Shown: one piece after another, positions 7,284-15,662 of the stretch
Layout of the letters: each line of letters begins with the position of its first letter
How positions within the stretch are numbered: position 1 is the stretch's first letter
Assembly: GCA_003021005.1 (NCBI GenBank)
Contig: PXRI01000015.1
Span: 33,708-73,318, forward strand
From: Halobacteriales archaeon QS_1_69_70
Lineage (GTDB): Archaea; Halobacteriota; Halobacteria; Halobacteriales; Haloarculaceae
Length of the DNA stretch: 39,611 bases
Direction of reading: 5' to 3'
Position numbers and translations under genes: made by a program
The notes under the pieces: generated by a model
What the model saw: only the letters and a program-made list of their open reading frames with translations
What the model was told of the DNA's origin: nothing
Databases searched by the model: none

Positions 7284-9260
7284 TCACGTCCCCTCGAACT
7301 CCGGCTCCCCGTCGCCCATGAAGGCCGTGATGCCCTCCATGAGGTCGTCGGTGGCGATGAGGTGGCCGAACGCCTGGGCCTCCAGTTCCAGGCCGGCCTC
7401 GACGTCCCCGTAGCCGCGGATCATCGCCCGCTTCGTGAGCTTCTGGGAGATCGGCGGCCCGGCCGCAAGCTCCGCCGCCAGCTCGTGGGCGCGCGCGTCG
7501 AACTCGTCTGTGGGGACGACCTCGTTGACGACGCCGTAGTCGTACATCGTCTCGGGGTCGTACCGCTCGGCGGTGAAGACGATCTCCTTGGCGCGGCCGA
7601 AGCCGGTGACCCGCATGAGCCGTTGGGTGCCGCCCCAGCCCGGCAGCAGGCCGAGGTTGTGCTCGGGGGTGCCGAGTTCGGAGCGCTCGGAGGCGATGCG
7701 GAGGTCACAGCAGAGTGCGAGTTCGAAGCCGCCGCCGAGGGCGAACCCGTCGATGCCGGCGACGACCGGCAGGTCGGCCTCCTCGAGCTTCCCGAACGTC
7801 CGCTGGCCCTTCCGGGAGAGTTCGATCGCCTCCAGCGGGTCGGCTCCGCCGGCCATCGCGGTGACGTCGGCGCCGGCGGAGAAGGCGCGGTCGCCCGTCC
7901 CGGTCACGAGGATCGCACGGACTTCCTCGTCCGCCTCGAGGCGGTCGATGGCCTCCGCGAGTTCGTCCATCAGCGCCGGATTGATGGTGTTCATCCGGGC
8001 CTCCCGGTCGAGGACGATCTGTCCCACCATGTCGCCGGGGTGGCGGACCTCGATGTTGGTGAACTCGATGTCGCCCTCCCCCTGCCCGGCGTCGGCGCCG
8101 TGGAAGCCGCCGGCCTCGACGGCCGCCCGGAGGCCGTCGGCGACCTCGAAGCGCGGGTGGCCGGTCTCCTCGTGGCGGTCCTCGAGCGTCTCGGCGAGCG
8201 ACCCGAGGCCGTGGTCGTCGACGATCTTCGCGGGGCCCTCGGGGAAGCCGGCGCCCAACATTACGGCCTCGTCGATTGCGTCGGGCTCGGCGACGTCCTC
8301 GGCGACCAGGTTGCCGACCTCGTTGGCCATCGCCGCGAGGAACCGCTCTGCGATCTCCTCGCTGCCGGCGTCGGTCGGGATGTCGGGGCCGTCGTCGTCC
8401 CCGTAGTCGTAGACGCCACGACCCGTCTTCTGGCCGTAGCGCTCCTCCTCGACGAGTTCCTCGAGGAACGGCGCCGGTTCGTACGCCGCACCGAGTTCCT
8501 GGTGCATGTACTCGAGCACGTGGTGGGTGACGTCGTGGCCGGTCATGTCCCCCAGCTCGAAGACGCCCATCGGCAGCCCCATGTCGAACTTCGTGGTGGA
8601 GTCGATCTCCTTCGGCGTGGCCACGTCCTCGCTGACCAGCCAGCACGCCTCGTTCATGAGCGGGACGAGGACGCGGTTGACGATGAACCCGGGCGAGTCC
8701 TCGTGGACGCGGACCGGCGTCTTCCCGAACGCCTCGGCGAGGTCCTCGGCGACCTCGAGGGTCGCCTCGTCGGTGTGGTCGCCGGTGATGACCTCGACGA
8801 GTTGCATCCGTACGGGGGGATTGAAGAAGTGCATGCCGCAGAACTGTCCGGGCCGCTCGGTGCACTCCGAGAGGTCGGTGATCGACAGCGAGGAGGTGTT
8901 GCTGGCGACGATGGCGTCGGCGGGCAGGTACTCCTCGACCTCCTCGAAGACCTCCCGCTTTATGTCCATCCGTTCGGGGACGGCCTCGATGACGACATCG
9001 GCGTCGCCGACGGCGGCCTGGACCTCGACGTACGGTGTCACCCGTTGGAGGGCGCTGTCCGCCTCCTCCTCGGTGACCTGTTCCTTCTCGGCGAGTTTCT
9101 CCAGGGACCACTCGATGTCCTCGTACCCGCTCTGGACGAACTCCTCTTTGACGTCCCGGAGGTTGACGTCGTAGCCCGCGAGTGCGGCGACCTCCGCGAT
9201 GCCGTGGCCCATGCTGCCGGCGCCGAGCACCGCGACGGTCTCGATGTCGTCGGATTCCAT
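7284..9260 (-). CDS. 3-hydroxyacyl-CoA dehydrogenase / enoyl-CoA hydratase fusion
   Basis: This 658-residue bifunctional enzyme covers the hydration and NAD-dependent oxidation steps of fatty-acid beta-oxidation. The N-terminal half has the Rossmann motif AVLGAGSMGHGIAEVAA (about 10-26), the HFFNPP signature, and the C-terminal dimer domain with KTGRGVYDYG. The last ~260 residues form a crotonase domain with the oxyanion-hole strand AFSAGADVTAM. Both catalytic glutamates are present, in GGGFELA and GTPEHNLGLLPGWGGTQ, spaced 20 residues apart as in crotonase. The order dehydrogenase then hydratase is the reverse of bacterial FadB and is usual in archaea. The ATG at 9260 was chosen because the upstream extension is basic and compositionally unlike the protein. 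It is divergent from the acyl-CoA dehydrogenase gene. Confidence 0.93.
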   Translation of the reverse strand: MESDDIETVAVLGAGSMGHGIAEVAALAGYDVNLRDVKEEFVQSGYEDIEWSLEKLAEKEQVTEEEADSALQRVTPYVEVQAAVGDADVVIEAVPERMDIKREVFEEVEEYLPADAIVASNTSSLSITDLSECTERPGQFCGMHFFNPPVRMQLVEVITGDHTDEATLEVAEDLAEAFGKTPVRVHEDSPGFIVNRVLVPLMNEACWLVSEDVATPKEIDSTTKFDMGLPMGVFELGDMTGHDVTHHVLEYMHQELGAAYEPAPFLEELVEEERYGQKTGRGVYDYGDDDGPDIPTDAGSEEIAERFLAAMANEVGNLVAEDVAEPDAIDEAVMLGAGFPEGPAKIVDDHGLGSLAETLEDRHEETGHPRFEVADGLRAAVEAGGFHGADAGQGEGDIEFTNIEVRHPGDMVGQIVLDREARMNTINPALMDELAEAIDRLEADEEVRAILVTGTGDRAFSAGADVTAMAGGADPLEAIELSRKGQRTFGKLEEADLPVVAGIDGFALGGGFELALCCDLRIASERSELGTPEHNLGLLPGWGGTQRLMRVTGFGRAKEIVFTAERYDPETMYDYGVVNEVVPTDEFDARAHELAAELAAGPPISQKLTKRAMIRGYGDVEAGLELEAQAFGHLIATDDLMEGITAFMGDGEPEFEGT

Positions 9261-9440
9261 CGTGACGAAGGCGTCGCCCGGACCCCGTTTCAACGTTACT
9301 GTCTCGTCACCGTCCGGGGGAGCAGCGAGCGCAGGAAGCAGCGAGCGCAGGCCGGCCGGCTCGTCCCCGACCCGGCCGACGAGCCCCGACCGGTCCGACG
9401 GCGGGCGGGGCCAGCGGCGCCGGAGTGACCTGACGATTGA

Positions 9441-9453
9441 GAAAGGTTTTGTG
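9441..9453 (+). promoter_or_regulatory. Candidate core promoter of the acyl-CoA dehydrogenase gene
   Basis: GAAAGGTTTTGTG lies about 28 nt before the ATG at 9475. It combines a purine-rich BRE-like half with an AT-rich element in an otherwise GC-rich gap. Confidence 0.4.
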
Positions 9454-9474
9454 TCGCCCTGCCCGTGGAAACCC

Positions 9475-10629
9475 ATGGACTTCGCCATCACGGACGAACA
9501 GGAGCAGATCAAAGAGGAGGTTCGAAAGTTCGCCGAGAACGAGGTCGAACCGCACGCCACCGAGTACGACCGCGAGGAGCGGTTCCCGCACGAGATCGTC
9601 GACGAGGCGGCCGAGATGGGCCTCTGTGGCGCCACCATCCCCATCGAGTACGGCGGCGCCGGCTACGACGCCCTCGACTCGGTGCTCATCGCCGAGGAAC
9701 TGTTCGCCGCCGACCCCGGCATCGCGCTGTCGATCCTCGCGACGAGCTTCGGAACGGAGGCCATCATGGAGTACGGCACCGACGCCCAGAAGGAGGAGTA
9801 TCTGGAACCGGTCGCGGCCGGCGAGGCCATCTCCGGGGCGGCGATCTCCGAACCGGACACCGGCTCCGACGTCTCCAGCGTCTCCACGCGGGCCGAGAAA
9901 GACGGCGACGAGTGGGTGATAAACGGCAACAAGATGTGGATCACCAACGGCTCCGTCGGGGACTTCTTCGTCACGCTGTGCAAGACGGACCCCGGGGCCG
10001 ACGGCCGGTACAACGGCTTCAGCCAGATCATCGTCGAATCCGACCGGGACGGCTTCGAGGCCGACAAGATTACGGGGAAGATGGGCATCCGGGCCTCCGA
10101 CACGGCCGAACTCCTCCTCGACGACGTCCGCGTGCCCGAAGAGAATTTGGTCGGGACCGAGGGCATGGGTTTCCTCCAGCAGATGCAGTTCTTCGACGCC
10201 ACCAGGACGGGCGTCGCCGCCCAGGGCGTCGGCATCGCGAAGGGAGCCGCGGAGCGGGCCCTGGAGTACGCCCAACAGCGCGAGCAGTTCGGCCAGCCAA
10301 TCGGCGACTTCCAGGCCATCCAGCACAAGCTCGCCGACATGCACACCAACCTGGAGGCCGCCCGACAGCTGACCTACAAGTCCGCCTGGGAGGTCGATTC
10401 GGGCGGCTCGCCCAACACCAAGCTCGCCTCGATGGCGAAGGAGTACGCCTCCCGGATCGCGGTCGAGGCGGCAAACGAGTGCGTCCAGATCCACGGCGGC
10501 TCCGGGTACGTCGACGACTTCGACGCCGAGCGGCTCTACCGCGATGCCAAGATCACCCAGATCTACGAGGGCACCACCGAGATCCAGAAGATGATCATCG
10601 CGCGGGAGTTGCAGGGGAAGGGTCTCTAA
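9475..10629 (+). CDS. Acyl-CoA dehydrogenase
   Basis: This 384-residue FAD enzyme introduces the alpha-beta double bond in acyl-CoA, the first step of beta-oxidation. It has the full-length three-domain layout: helical N-terminus (MDFAITDEQEQIKEEV), the FAD-binding signatures GAAISEPDTGSDVSS and WVINGNKMWITNG, and the C-terminal helical domain. That last domain carries the CoA/FAD motif QREQFGQPIGDFQAIQHKLA and the catalytic base in QIYEGTTEIQK. Chain-length preference cannot be read from sequence. It diverges from the dehydrogenase/hydratase fusion, and the two together supply consecutive reactions. The ATG at 9475 matches the normal family N-terminus. Confidence 0.95.
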   Translation: MDFAITDEQEQIKEEVRKFAENEVEPHATEYDREERFPHEIVDEAAEMGLCGATIPIEYGGAGYDALDSVLIAEELFAADPGIALSILATSFGTEAIMEYGTDAQKEEYLEPVAAGEAISGAAISEPDTGSDVSSVSTRAEKDGDEWVINGNKMWITNGSVGDFFVTLCKTDPGADGRYNGFSQIIVESDRDGFEADKITGKMGIRASDTAELLLDDVRVPEENLVGTEGMGFLQQMQFFDATRTGVAAQGVGIAKGAAERALEYAQQREQFGQPIGDFQAIQHKLADMHTNLEAARQLTYKSAWEVDSGGSPNTKLASMAKEYASRIAVEAANECVQIHGGSGYVDDFDAERLYRDAKITQIYEGTTEIQKMIIARELQGKGL

Positions 10630-10630
10630 C

Positions 10631-10646
10631 ACCCACTTTTTACTCG
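10631..10646 (+). terminator. Candidate T-rich transcription terminator after the acyl-CoA dehydrogenase
   Basis: A CACTTTTTACTC tract follows the stop codon within 15 nt. Short oligo-T runs just after the stop are the usual intrinsic archaeal termination signal. Confidence 0.35.
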
Positions 10647-10654
10647 CTCGGGTG

Positions 10655-10790
10655 TCCTCGCGCGCCTCCGGCGCGCTGTGGGCACCGCTCGCTCGCAAAA
10701 ACTTGGGGAAAAACTACCGCCCCGGTGACTCGCTCACTCCGTTCGCTCGTCACCGGAGAACCGCGCTCGCTTCGCTCGCGCGGCTAGTAA
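10655..10790. repeat. Intergenic CGCTCGC-type repeat block 3
   Basis: The block contains GCGCGCCTCCGGCGCGC, GCTCGCTCGCAAAAAC, an inverted GGTGAC...GTCACC pair at about 10729-10757, and GCGCTCGCTTCGCTCGCGC at 10771-10789. These units resemble those in the other intergenic blocks. No gene is seen. Confidence 0.65.
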
Positions 10791-11439
10791 GATAATTTTT
10801 GAATATTTAGAACCTTTCGATCCGATCGCCTTCGAAACGTACCCTCCGGATACTCTCTTCGAAGACATCCCGAACGGTGGGACAGAACGCTTCGGTCGAC
10901 ACGACAGAACGCGGCGAAATCGACCGGGTGAGATCCCTTCCAGATCGATTCGACGGGATCCCGGTGCGCTGATCCGACCGATCGCGACCGCGTGAACTCT
11001 CAGGTAGGTACGGTAACGAGAGAGGTGACGCACTTCCCCGGTCATCGATATTGATCGTCTATAGTAGTTTCCGAAGTTGCTTGTGCTTGCCAGCATTCAG
11101 TTTGTAGGTCCCCGCCCCCGTAATCCGGTGGGAACTCGCCGTCGCCGCCCTTCCACCGCTCCGCCCGCCGCACGCGCGTTGGTAGGACTGTCACCCGGCG
11201 ATCTGCGGGTTCCTCAACGGTGTATTTACGGTAGACATGTTTGTGAAACCGAGCCGCCGAACTACCCCCGGGTCGCCTTCGTCCCGAAGTTCCAAGTCTA
11301 CTCCGCTTCACTCGGATGTCGGCCGATGTATCACCGCCGAGCAGTACCCGCCCGTTACCTCCTGAATTATTCAGATCTTTTCTTAATTATCCGGTCCTCT
11401 TGGTCTCCTAAGACCTGGAGAAATGATCGCCCCGGCGTC
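10791..11439. other. 650-bp lower-GC intergenic region, no confident gene
   Basis: GC content drops compared with the surroundings (AT-rich runs near 10793-10810 and 11363-11395). The only frame with protein-like character is on the minus strand, ending at the TGA at 11042. Its last ~45 residues (for example RRAERWKGGDGEFPPDYGGG) are acidic and Gly-rich like a real haloarchaeal C-terminus, but the upstream part is basic and has no clear start. This could be the remnant of a lost gene. I see no rRNA, tRNA or recognisable ncRNA. Confidence 0.4.
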
Positions 11440-11706
11440 TCAGTGCTCACTGGTCGCTCCGTTCGCGGCTCCCCGCTCACCGCTCACGATAGGGCGGGAC
11501 TCCCGATGGTCGTGCCACCCGGCTCTCGGGTCGCTTCGCTCGCGGCTCCCCGGCGGCTCACGGCTCCCTGCGGTCGCCGGCAGAGCGTCGCTCTGCCGAG
11601 CCCTCGCTCGCTTCGCTCGCGAGGACGCCCATCGCCAGTTCGGAGGTCTCGCTCCGCTCGACCTCCCACTCCCCGCTCGCTTCGAGGCGCTCCCGATGGT
11701 CGCGCC
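11440..11706. repeat. Intergenic CGCTCGC-type repeat block 4
   Basis: This block sits directly upstream of the AidB-like gene. It contains a module at about 11641-11666 nearly identical, in reverse complement, to one in block 1 near 2180-2203. It also contains the 23-bp sequence at 11684-11706, which is the exact reverse complement of 2270-2292. A second partial copy (CTCCCGATGGTCGTGCC) begins near 11501. The shared modules show the blocks are related copies rather than chance low complexity. Confidence 0.75.
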
Positions 11707-11753
11707 GTATATTCGGTGACAACGCTTACGTGGCTGTTCGCGAACACGGACGT

Positions 11754-13430
11754 ATGGCCGACCCCATCGAGTACGGATCCATCGAGTCCCGGAACTACTG
11801 GGCGCTCGACCGCGCGCTCCAGCTGACGGTCCGCCGGCGCTGTGGCGAGGACGACCACCGCGACGAACTCCTCGAAGCGTTCGGCGCCCTGTTGGGCACC
11901 ACTGTCACCGAGAACGCCGACGTCGTCGAGGACAACCCGCCGGAACTGGACACCTACGACCGCCGTGGCGAGGTGGTCAACGAGGTGACCTACCACCCCG
12001 CCCACCGGGAGAACGAGCGGCTCGTCTACGAGCAGGGCGTCATCGCGAACCTCTTCGACGCGCCACCGGGCCGCGACGAGCCGTTCGGCCACGTCGAGCA
12101 TTTCGCGCAGTTCTGCCTGATGGACTACACCTCCAGCGTCGGGTTGAGCTGTCCCGCCGCGATGACCGGCGGCGCCGCCCTTGTCCTGGAGAAGTTCGAC
12201 GACGGCACCCTGGAGGACTATTACGACGCGCTCACCGCGCGGACCGACGAGGAGTTGGCGACCGGCGCGATGTTCCTCACCGAGAAGCAGGGCGGCAGCG
12301 ACGTCGGCGCCAACGAGGTACGCGCCGAACCCACCGATAGCGACGGGGTCTACGAGCTATATGGCGAGAAATGGTTCTGCTCGAACGTCGACAGCGAAGC
12401 CGCCCTCGTCTTGGCCCGTCGGCCGGAGGCTCCCGAGGGGACGGACGGGCTCTCGCTGTTCCTCTACCCCGGTGTCGACGAGGGCGACCGCGACGCGGTG
12501 CTCTTCCGCCGGCTGAAGGACAAGCTCGGGACACGGAGCGTCCCGACCGGCGAGGTGGCGTTCCGCGGCGCGGAGGCGTACCTCGTCGGCGAGCCCGAGT
12601 CGGGGTTCAAATACATGTCGGAGATGCTGAACATGGAGCGGCTGTACAACGCCGTCGGGAGCGTCGGGGCCATCGGCCGGTCCCTGCTGGAGTCGAAGGT
12701 CCACGCCTACGACCGCGAGGCGTTCGGCGACCTGCTCGCAGACCAGCCGCTCATGCGCCGGGACCTCGTCGACATGGCCGTCACCCACGAGTCCGCGATG
12801 GCGGCCACCTTCGAGGCGGCCGCACAGTTCGGCGCCCGCGAGCGGGCCCTCGCCGACGGCGACCGCGACGCGGACGCCTACCGGCTCATGCGGGTGCTCG
12901 TACCCGTCGCGAAGTACCGGACGGCCCGCGACGCGGTCGACGTCGCCTCCTACGCGATGGAGATCCGGGGCGGCGACGGCTACGTCGAGGATTCCGTCCA
13001 CCCCCGGCTGCTCCGGAACGCCCAGGTGCTCCCCATCTGGGAGGGCCCCTCCAACGTCATGGCGCTGGACGTCCTCCGGGCGATGCTCGCCGAGGCAGCG
13101 GAACTGGAGGGTCTCGCCGACGCGTTCGACGCGATCGCCACGATGGACCGGGCTGGCGCCCAGCTGGAGGCCAAGGAGCTGGCCGACTACATCTTCGACG
13201 TTACCGCCGGCGTGGTCCTCTTGGAGCGCGCCCAATGGCGCCTCGAAACGGCCGAGGACGCCCGCGAGGCCATCGTCGCCGACTGGTTCGTCCGCCGGGA
13301 ACTGGCCGCGCCCGACGCCCGCGGCATTACGGACGGCGCCGACCTCTCCGAGGAGGCGTTCCAGGCCGTCGTCCGGTACGGTACGGTCGAACCGGACGGG
13401 CAGGTCGAGACGGCTGCCGTCGACGACTGA
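11754..13430 (+). CDS. AidB-like acyl-CoA dehydrogenase family protein
   Basis: The 558-residue flavoprotein is longer than ordinary acyl-CoA dehydrogenases (about 380) and matches the AidB subgroup of E. coli in size. Subgroup hallmarks are FLTEKQGGSDVGANEVRA, KLGTRSVPTGEVAF, EMLNMERLYNAVGSVG and the C-terminal LPIWEGPSNVMALDVLRAM, in which the Glu is the acyl-CoA dehydrogenase catalytic base. AidB in bacteria is induced by alkylation damage and binds DNA; other members act on branched acyl-CoA. Which role applies here is not known. The ATG at 11754 was preferred because upstream in-frame codons lie next to repeat block 4. AT-rich elements occur at about 11706-11730. Confidence 0.85.
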   Translation: MADPIEYGSIESRNYWALDRALQLTVRRRCGEDDHRDELLEAFGALLGTTVTENADVVEDNPPELDTYDRRGEVVNEVTYHPAHRENERLVYEQGVIANLFDAPPGRDEPFGHVEHFAQFCLMDYTSSVGLSCPAAMTGGAALVLEKFDDGTLEDYYDALTARTDEELATGAMFLTEKQGGSDVGANEVRAEPTDSDGVYELYGEKWFCSNVDSEAALVLARRPEAPEGTDGLSLFLYPGVDEGDRDAVLFRRLKDKLGTRSVPTGEVAFRGAEAYLVGEPESGFKYMSEMLNMERLYNAVGSVGAIGRSLLESKVHAYDREAFGDLLADQPLMRRDLVDMAVTHESAMAATFEAAAQFGARERALADGDRDADAYRLMRVLVPVAKYRTARDAVDVASYAMEIRGGDGYVEDSVHPRLLRNAQVLPIWEGPSNVMALDVLRAMLAEAAELEGLADAFDAIATMDRAGAQLEAKELADYIFDVTAGVVLLERAQWRLETAEDAREAIVADWFVRRELAAPDARGITDGADLSEEAFQAVVRYGTVEPDGQVETAAVDD

Positions 13431-13511
13431 CCGGGACGGCCCGGTCCTCCAGCGCCGGGGGACCGTCGCCGCTGGCGTCAGATTGAGGGGCCCGACGCTC
13501 GACCCGCCGGT

Positions 13512-15509
13512 ATGTCGCGTCTCGCCGTCGACGTCGGCGGCACCTTCACCGACCTCGTGGCCGTCGCCGACGGTACCGTCCACGTCGAGAAGGTGGCCTC
13601 CACGCCGGACGCGCCCGCCCGGGCGGTCACCGACGGTCTCGAGGCCATCGCGGACCGCACGCCGCCGGACGGGGTCGGCTACTTCGCCCACGGGACGACC
13701 GTGGCGACGAACGCCGTCCTCGAGGGGGAGTTCGCCGACACCGCGCTGGTGACGACCGCGGGGTTCCGGGACGTCCTGGAGATCGGTCGCCAGGCCCGGC
13801 CGGCCATCTACGACCTCCACGGCGACAAGCCGGACCCGGTCGTCCCGCGGGACCGACGGTACGAGGTGGACGAACGGCTCGACGAGCGCGGCGCCGTCAT
13901 CGACCTGCTCGAGGCGGCCGACGCGGCGGCGCTGGCCGACCGGATCGACGCCGACAGCGTCGCCGTCGCCCTGCTGTTCGCCTTCGAGAACCCCGCCCAC
14001 GAGCGAGCGGTCGGGGACGCACTCGCCGACGCCGGCGTCGACAGCGTCTCGCTGTCGAGCCACGTCCTCCCGGAGATCCGCGAGTACGAGCGCACGCTCG
14101 CGACAGCGCTCAACGCGGCGCTCCGCCCACTGATGAACGAGTACCTCGGTCGGCTCGACGACGACGTCGCGGCCGCCGGGGTCGACGCGCCGCTCCGGGT
14201 GATGGGGTCGGACGGCGGCGTCGTCGACGCCGACCTCGCCCGGGCACGGCCCGTCGAGACGCTCCTCTCCGGGCCCGCCGCCGGCGTCCGCGGCGCCGCC
14301 CACGTCGCCGGCCGGCTCGACCGGTACGACCTGGTGACGATGGACATGGGCGGGACCTCCTGTGACGTCTCGCTGGTCACCGGCGGTGACCCGCTCGTGA
14401 CCACGGACGTCGAGGTCGGCGAGTACCCGGTCGCCGTCCCGATGGTCGACGTCCACACCGTCGGGTCGGGCGGCGGGTCGATCGCGTGGCTCGACGACGG
14501 CGGCGCGCTCCGCGTCGGCCCGGACTCGGCGGGCGCCGACCCCGGCCCGGTCTGCTACGGGCGCGGCGGCACCCGGCCGACGGTCACTGACGCCCACGCC
14601 GTCCTCGGCCGCATCGACCCGAGCGCGTTCGTCGGCGACGTCGGCGGCGCCACGGCGGACACCCGGGCCGCCCTCGAGGCCCTCGGCGACCGGCTGGACC
14701 TCGGCTCGCGGGAGGCGGCCGCCGGCGTCCTCCGCGTCGCGAACGCCACCACCGCGCGGGCGCTCCGGGTGGTCTCCGTCGAACGCGGCTACGACCCACG
14801 CGAGTTCGCACTAGTCGCCTTCGGCGGCGCCGGCCCGCTGCACGCCGCCGCGGTAGCCGCCGACGTCGGCATCCCCGAGGTCCTCGTCCCCCGGGCCGCC
14901 GGCGTCCTGTCGGCCGTCGGCCTGCTGGTCTCCGACGTCACCCACGAGGCCGCCCGCTCTATGGTCCGCCCCTGGAGCGCCCTGGACGCGGCCGACCTCG
15001 AGGACCGGATCAGCGAAATCGAGCGGGCGGGCGCAGCGCGGATGCCGTCGGACCTACCGGTCGAGCACGACCGGTTCCTCGACGTCCGGTACGACGGGCA
15101 GTCGTTCGACCTCCGGGTCCCCGCGCCCACCCCGCTGGACGAGCCGGCGCTCGATGCCGTCGCGGACCGGTTCCACGACCGCCACCGGGACCGCTACGGA
15201 CACGCCTCGCCCGGCGAGCCGCTCGAACTGGTCGCCGTCCGCGTCAGGACCCGCGGGGTGGTCGAACCCCCGACGCTTGCCGCCCCCGCGACGGCGGGCC
15301 ACCCCGACGACGCGGTCCGGGAGACCCGCACGGTCCGGTTCGTGGCGGACCGCGAGACCCCGGTGTACGACCGGACGCGGCTCCCGACCGGCGCCCGCAT
15401 CGAGGGGCCCGCCATCGTCGAGGGCCCCGACAGCACCGCCGTCGTCCGGCCCGCGGACGCGATGACCGTCGCCGAGGAGGGGACGCTCCGGATCGAGGTG
15501 GACGCGTGA
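13512..15509 (+). CDS. hyuA: Hydantoinase/5-oxoprolinase subunit A (HyuA)
   Basis: This 665-residue protein belongs to the hydantoinase A/oxoprolinase family, the ATP-dependent subunit that opens 5-oxoproline or N-methylhydantoin-like rings. The N-terminal ASKHA-type phosphate loop is RLAVDVGGTFTDLVAV (3-18), followed by FAHGTTVATNAVLEG (about 57-71), the second nucleotide-binding stretch VTMDMGGTSCDVSLV (about 275-289), and FGGAGPLHAAAVA (about 437-449). The gene is paired with hyuB downstream. Normally such pairs overlap or abut, but here a minisatellite of about 150 bp separates them and repeats the last codons of this gene. The substrate cannot be told; acetone or acetophenone carboxylase subunits are distant relatives. 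Confidence 0.92.
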   Translation: MSRLAVDVGGTFTDLVAVADGTVHVEKVASTPDAPARAVTDGLEAIADRTPPDGVGYFAHGTTVATNAVLEGEFADTALVTTAGFRDVLEIGRQARPAIYDLHGDKPDPVVPRDRRYEVDERLDERGAVIDLLEAADAAALADRIDADSVAVALLFAFENPAHERAVGDALADAGVDSVSLSSHVLPEIREYERTLATALNAALRPLMNEYLGRLDDDVAAAGVDAPLRVMGSDGGVVDADLARARPVETLLSGPAAGVRGAAHVAGRLDRYDLVTMDMGGTSCDVSLVTGGDPLVTTDVEVGEYPVAVPMVDVHTVGSGGGSIAWLDDGGALRVGPDSAGADPGPVCYGRGGTRPTVTDAHAVLGRIDPSAFVGDVGGATADTRAALEALGDRLDLGSREAAAGVLRVANATTARALRVVSVERGYDPREFALVAFGGAGPLHAAAVAADVGIPEVLVPRAAGVLSAVGLLVSDVTHEAARSMVRPWSALDAADLEDRISEIERAGAARMPSDLPVEHDRFLDVRYDGQSFDLRVPAPTPLDEPALDAVADRFHDRHRDRYGHASPGEPLELVAVRVRTRGVVEPPTLAAPATAGHPDDAVRETRTVRFVADRETPVYDRTRLPTGARIEGPAIVEGPDSTAVVRPADAMTVAEEGTLRIEVDA

Positions 15510-15662
15510 TATGCGCCGGGTCGTCCGGGTCGGGGGTGGACGCGTGATCCGCGCCGGGTCGTCCGGATCGAGGTGGAGGCGTGACCCGCTCTGGGCCGTC
15601 CGGATCGGGGAAGGAGGTGCGACCCGCGCCGGGCCGTCCGGATCGGGGGTGGACGCATGACG
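15491..15662 (+). repeat. 37/38-bp minisatellite spanning the hyuA stop and hyuB start
   Basis: Units lie at 15491-15527, 15528-15565, 15566-15602 and 15603-15640, with a fifth partial copy at 15641-15662. Each begins GATCG(A/G)GGTGGACGC or a variant and ends GGG(T/C)CGTCCG. Unit 1 encodes the last residues of HyuA (IEVDA-stop). The partial unit 5 contains the same DNA with GCATGA in place of GCGTGA, and its ATG is the hyuB start. Units 1 to 4 differ from each other at several positions, so the array is not brand new. Confidence 0.88.

Noticed and set aside
7362-9428. 688-codon open frame on the plus strand
   Set aside because: It is antisense to the 3-hydroxyacyl-CoA dehydrogenase/enoyl-CoA hydratase fusion, where all catalytic motifs are on the minus strand.
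12357-14597. 746-codon open frame on the minus strand
   Set aside because: It lies antisense to the AidB-like and hyuA genes, whose motifs are unmistakable. Long antisense frames are expected in DNA of this GC content, and the product has no recognisable domain.
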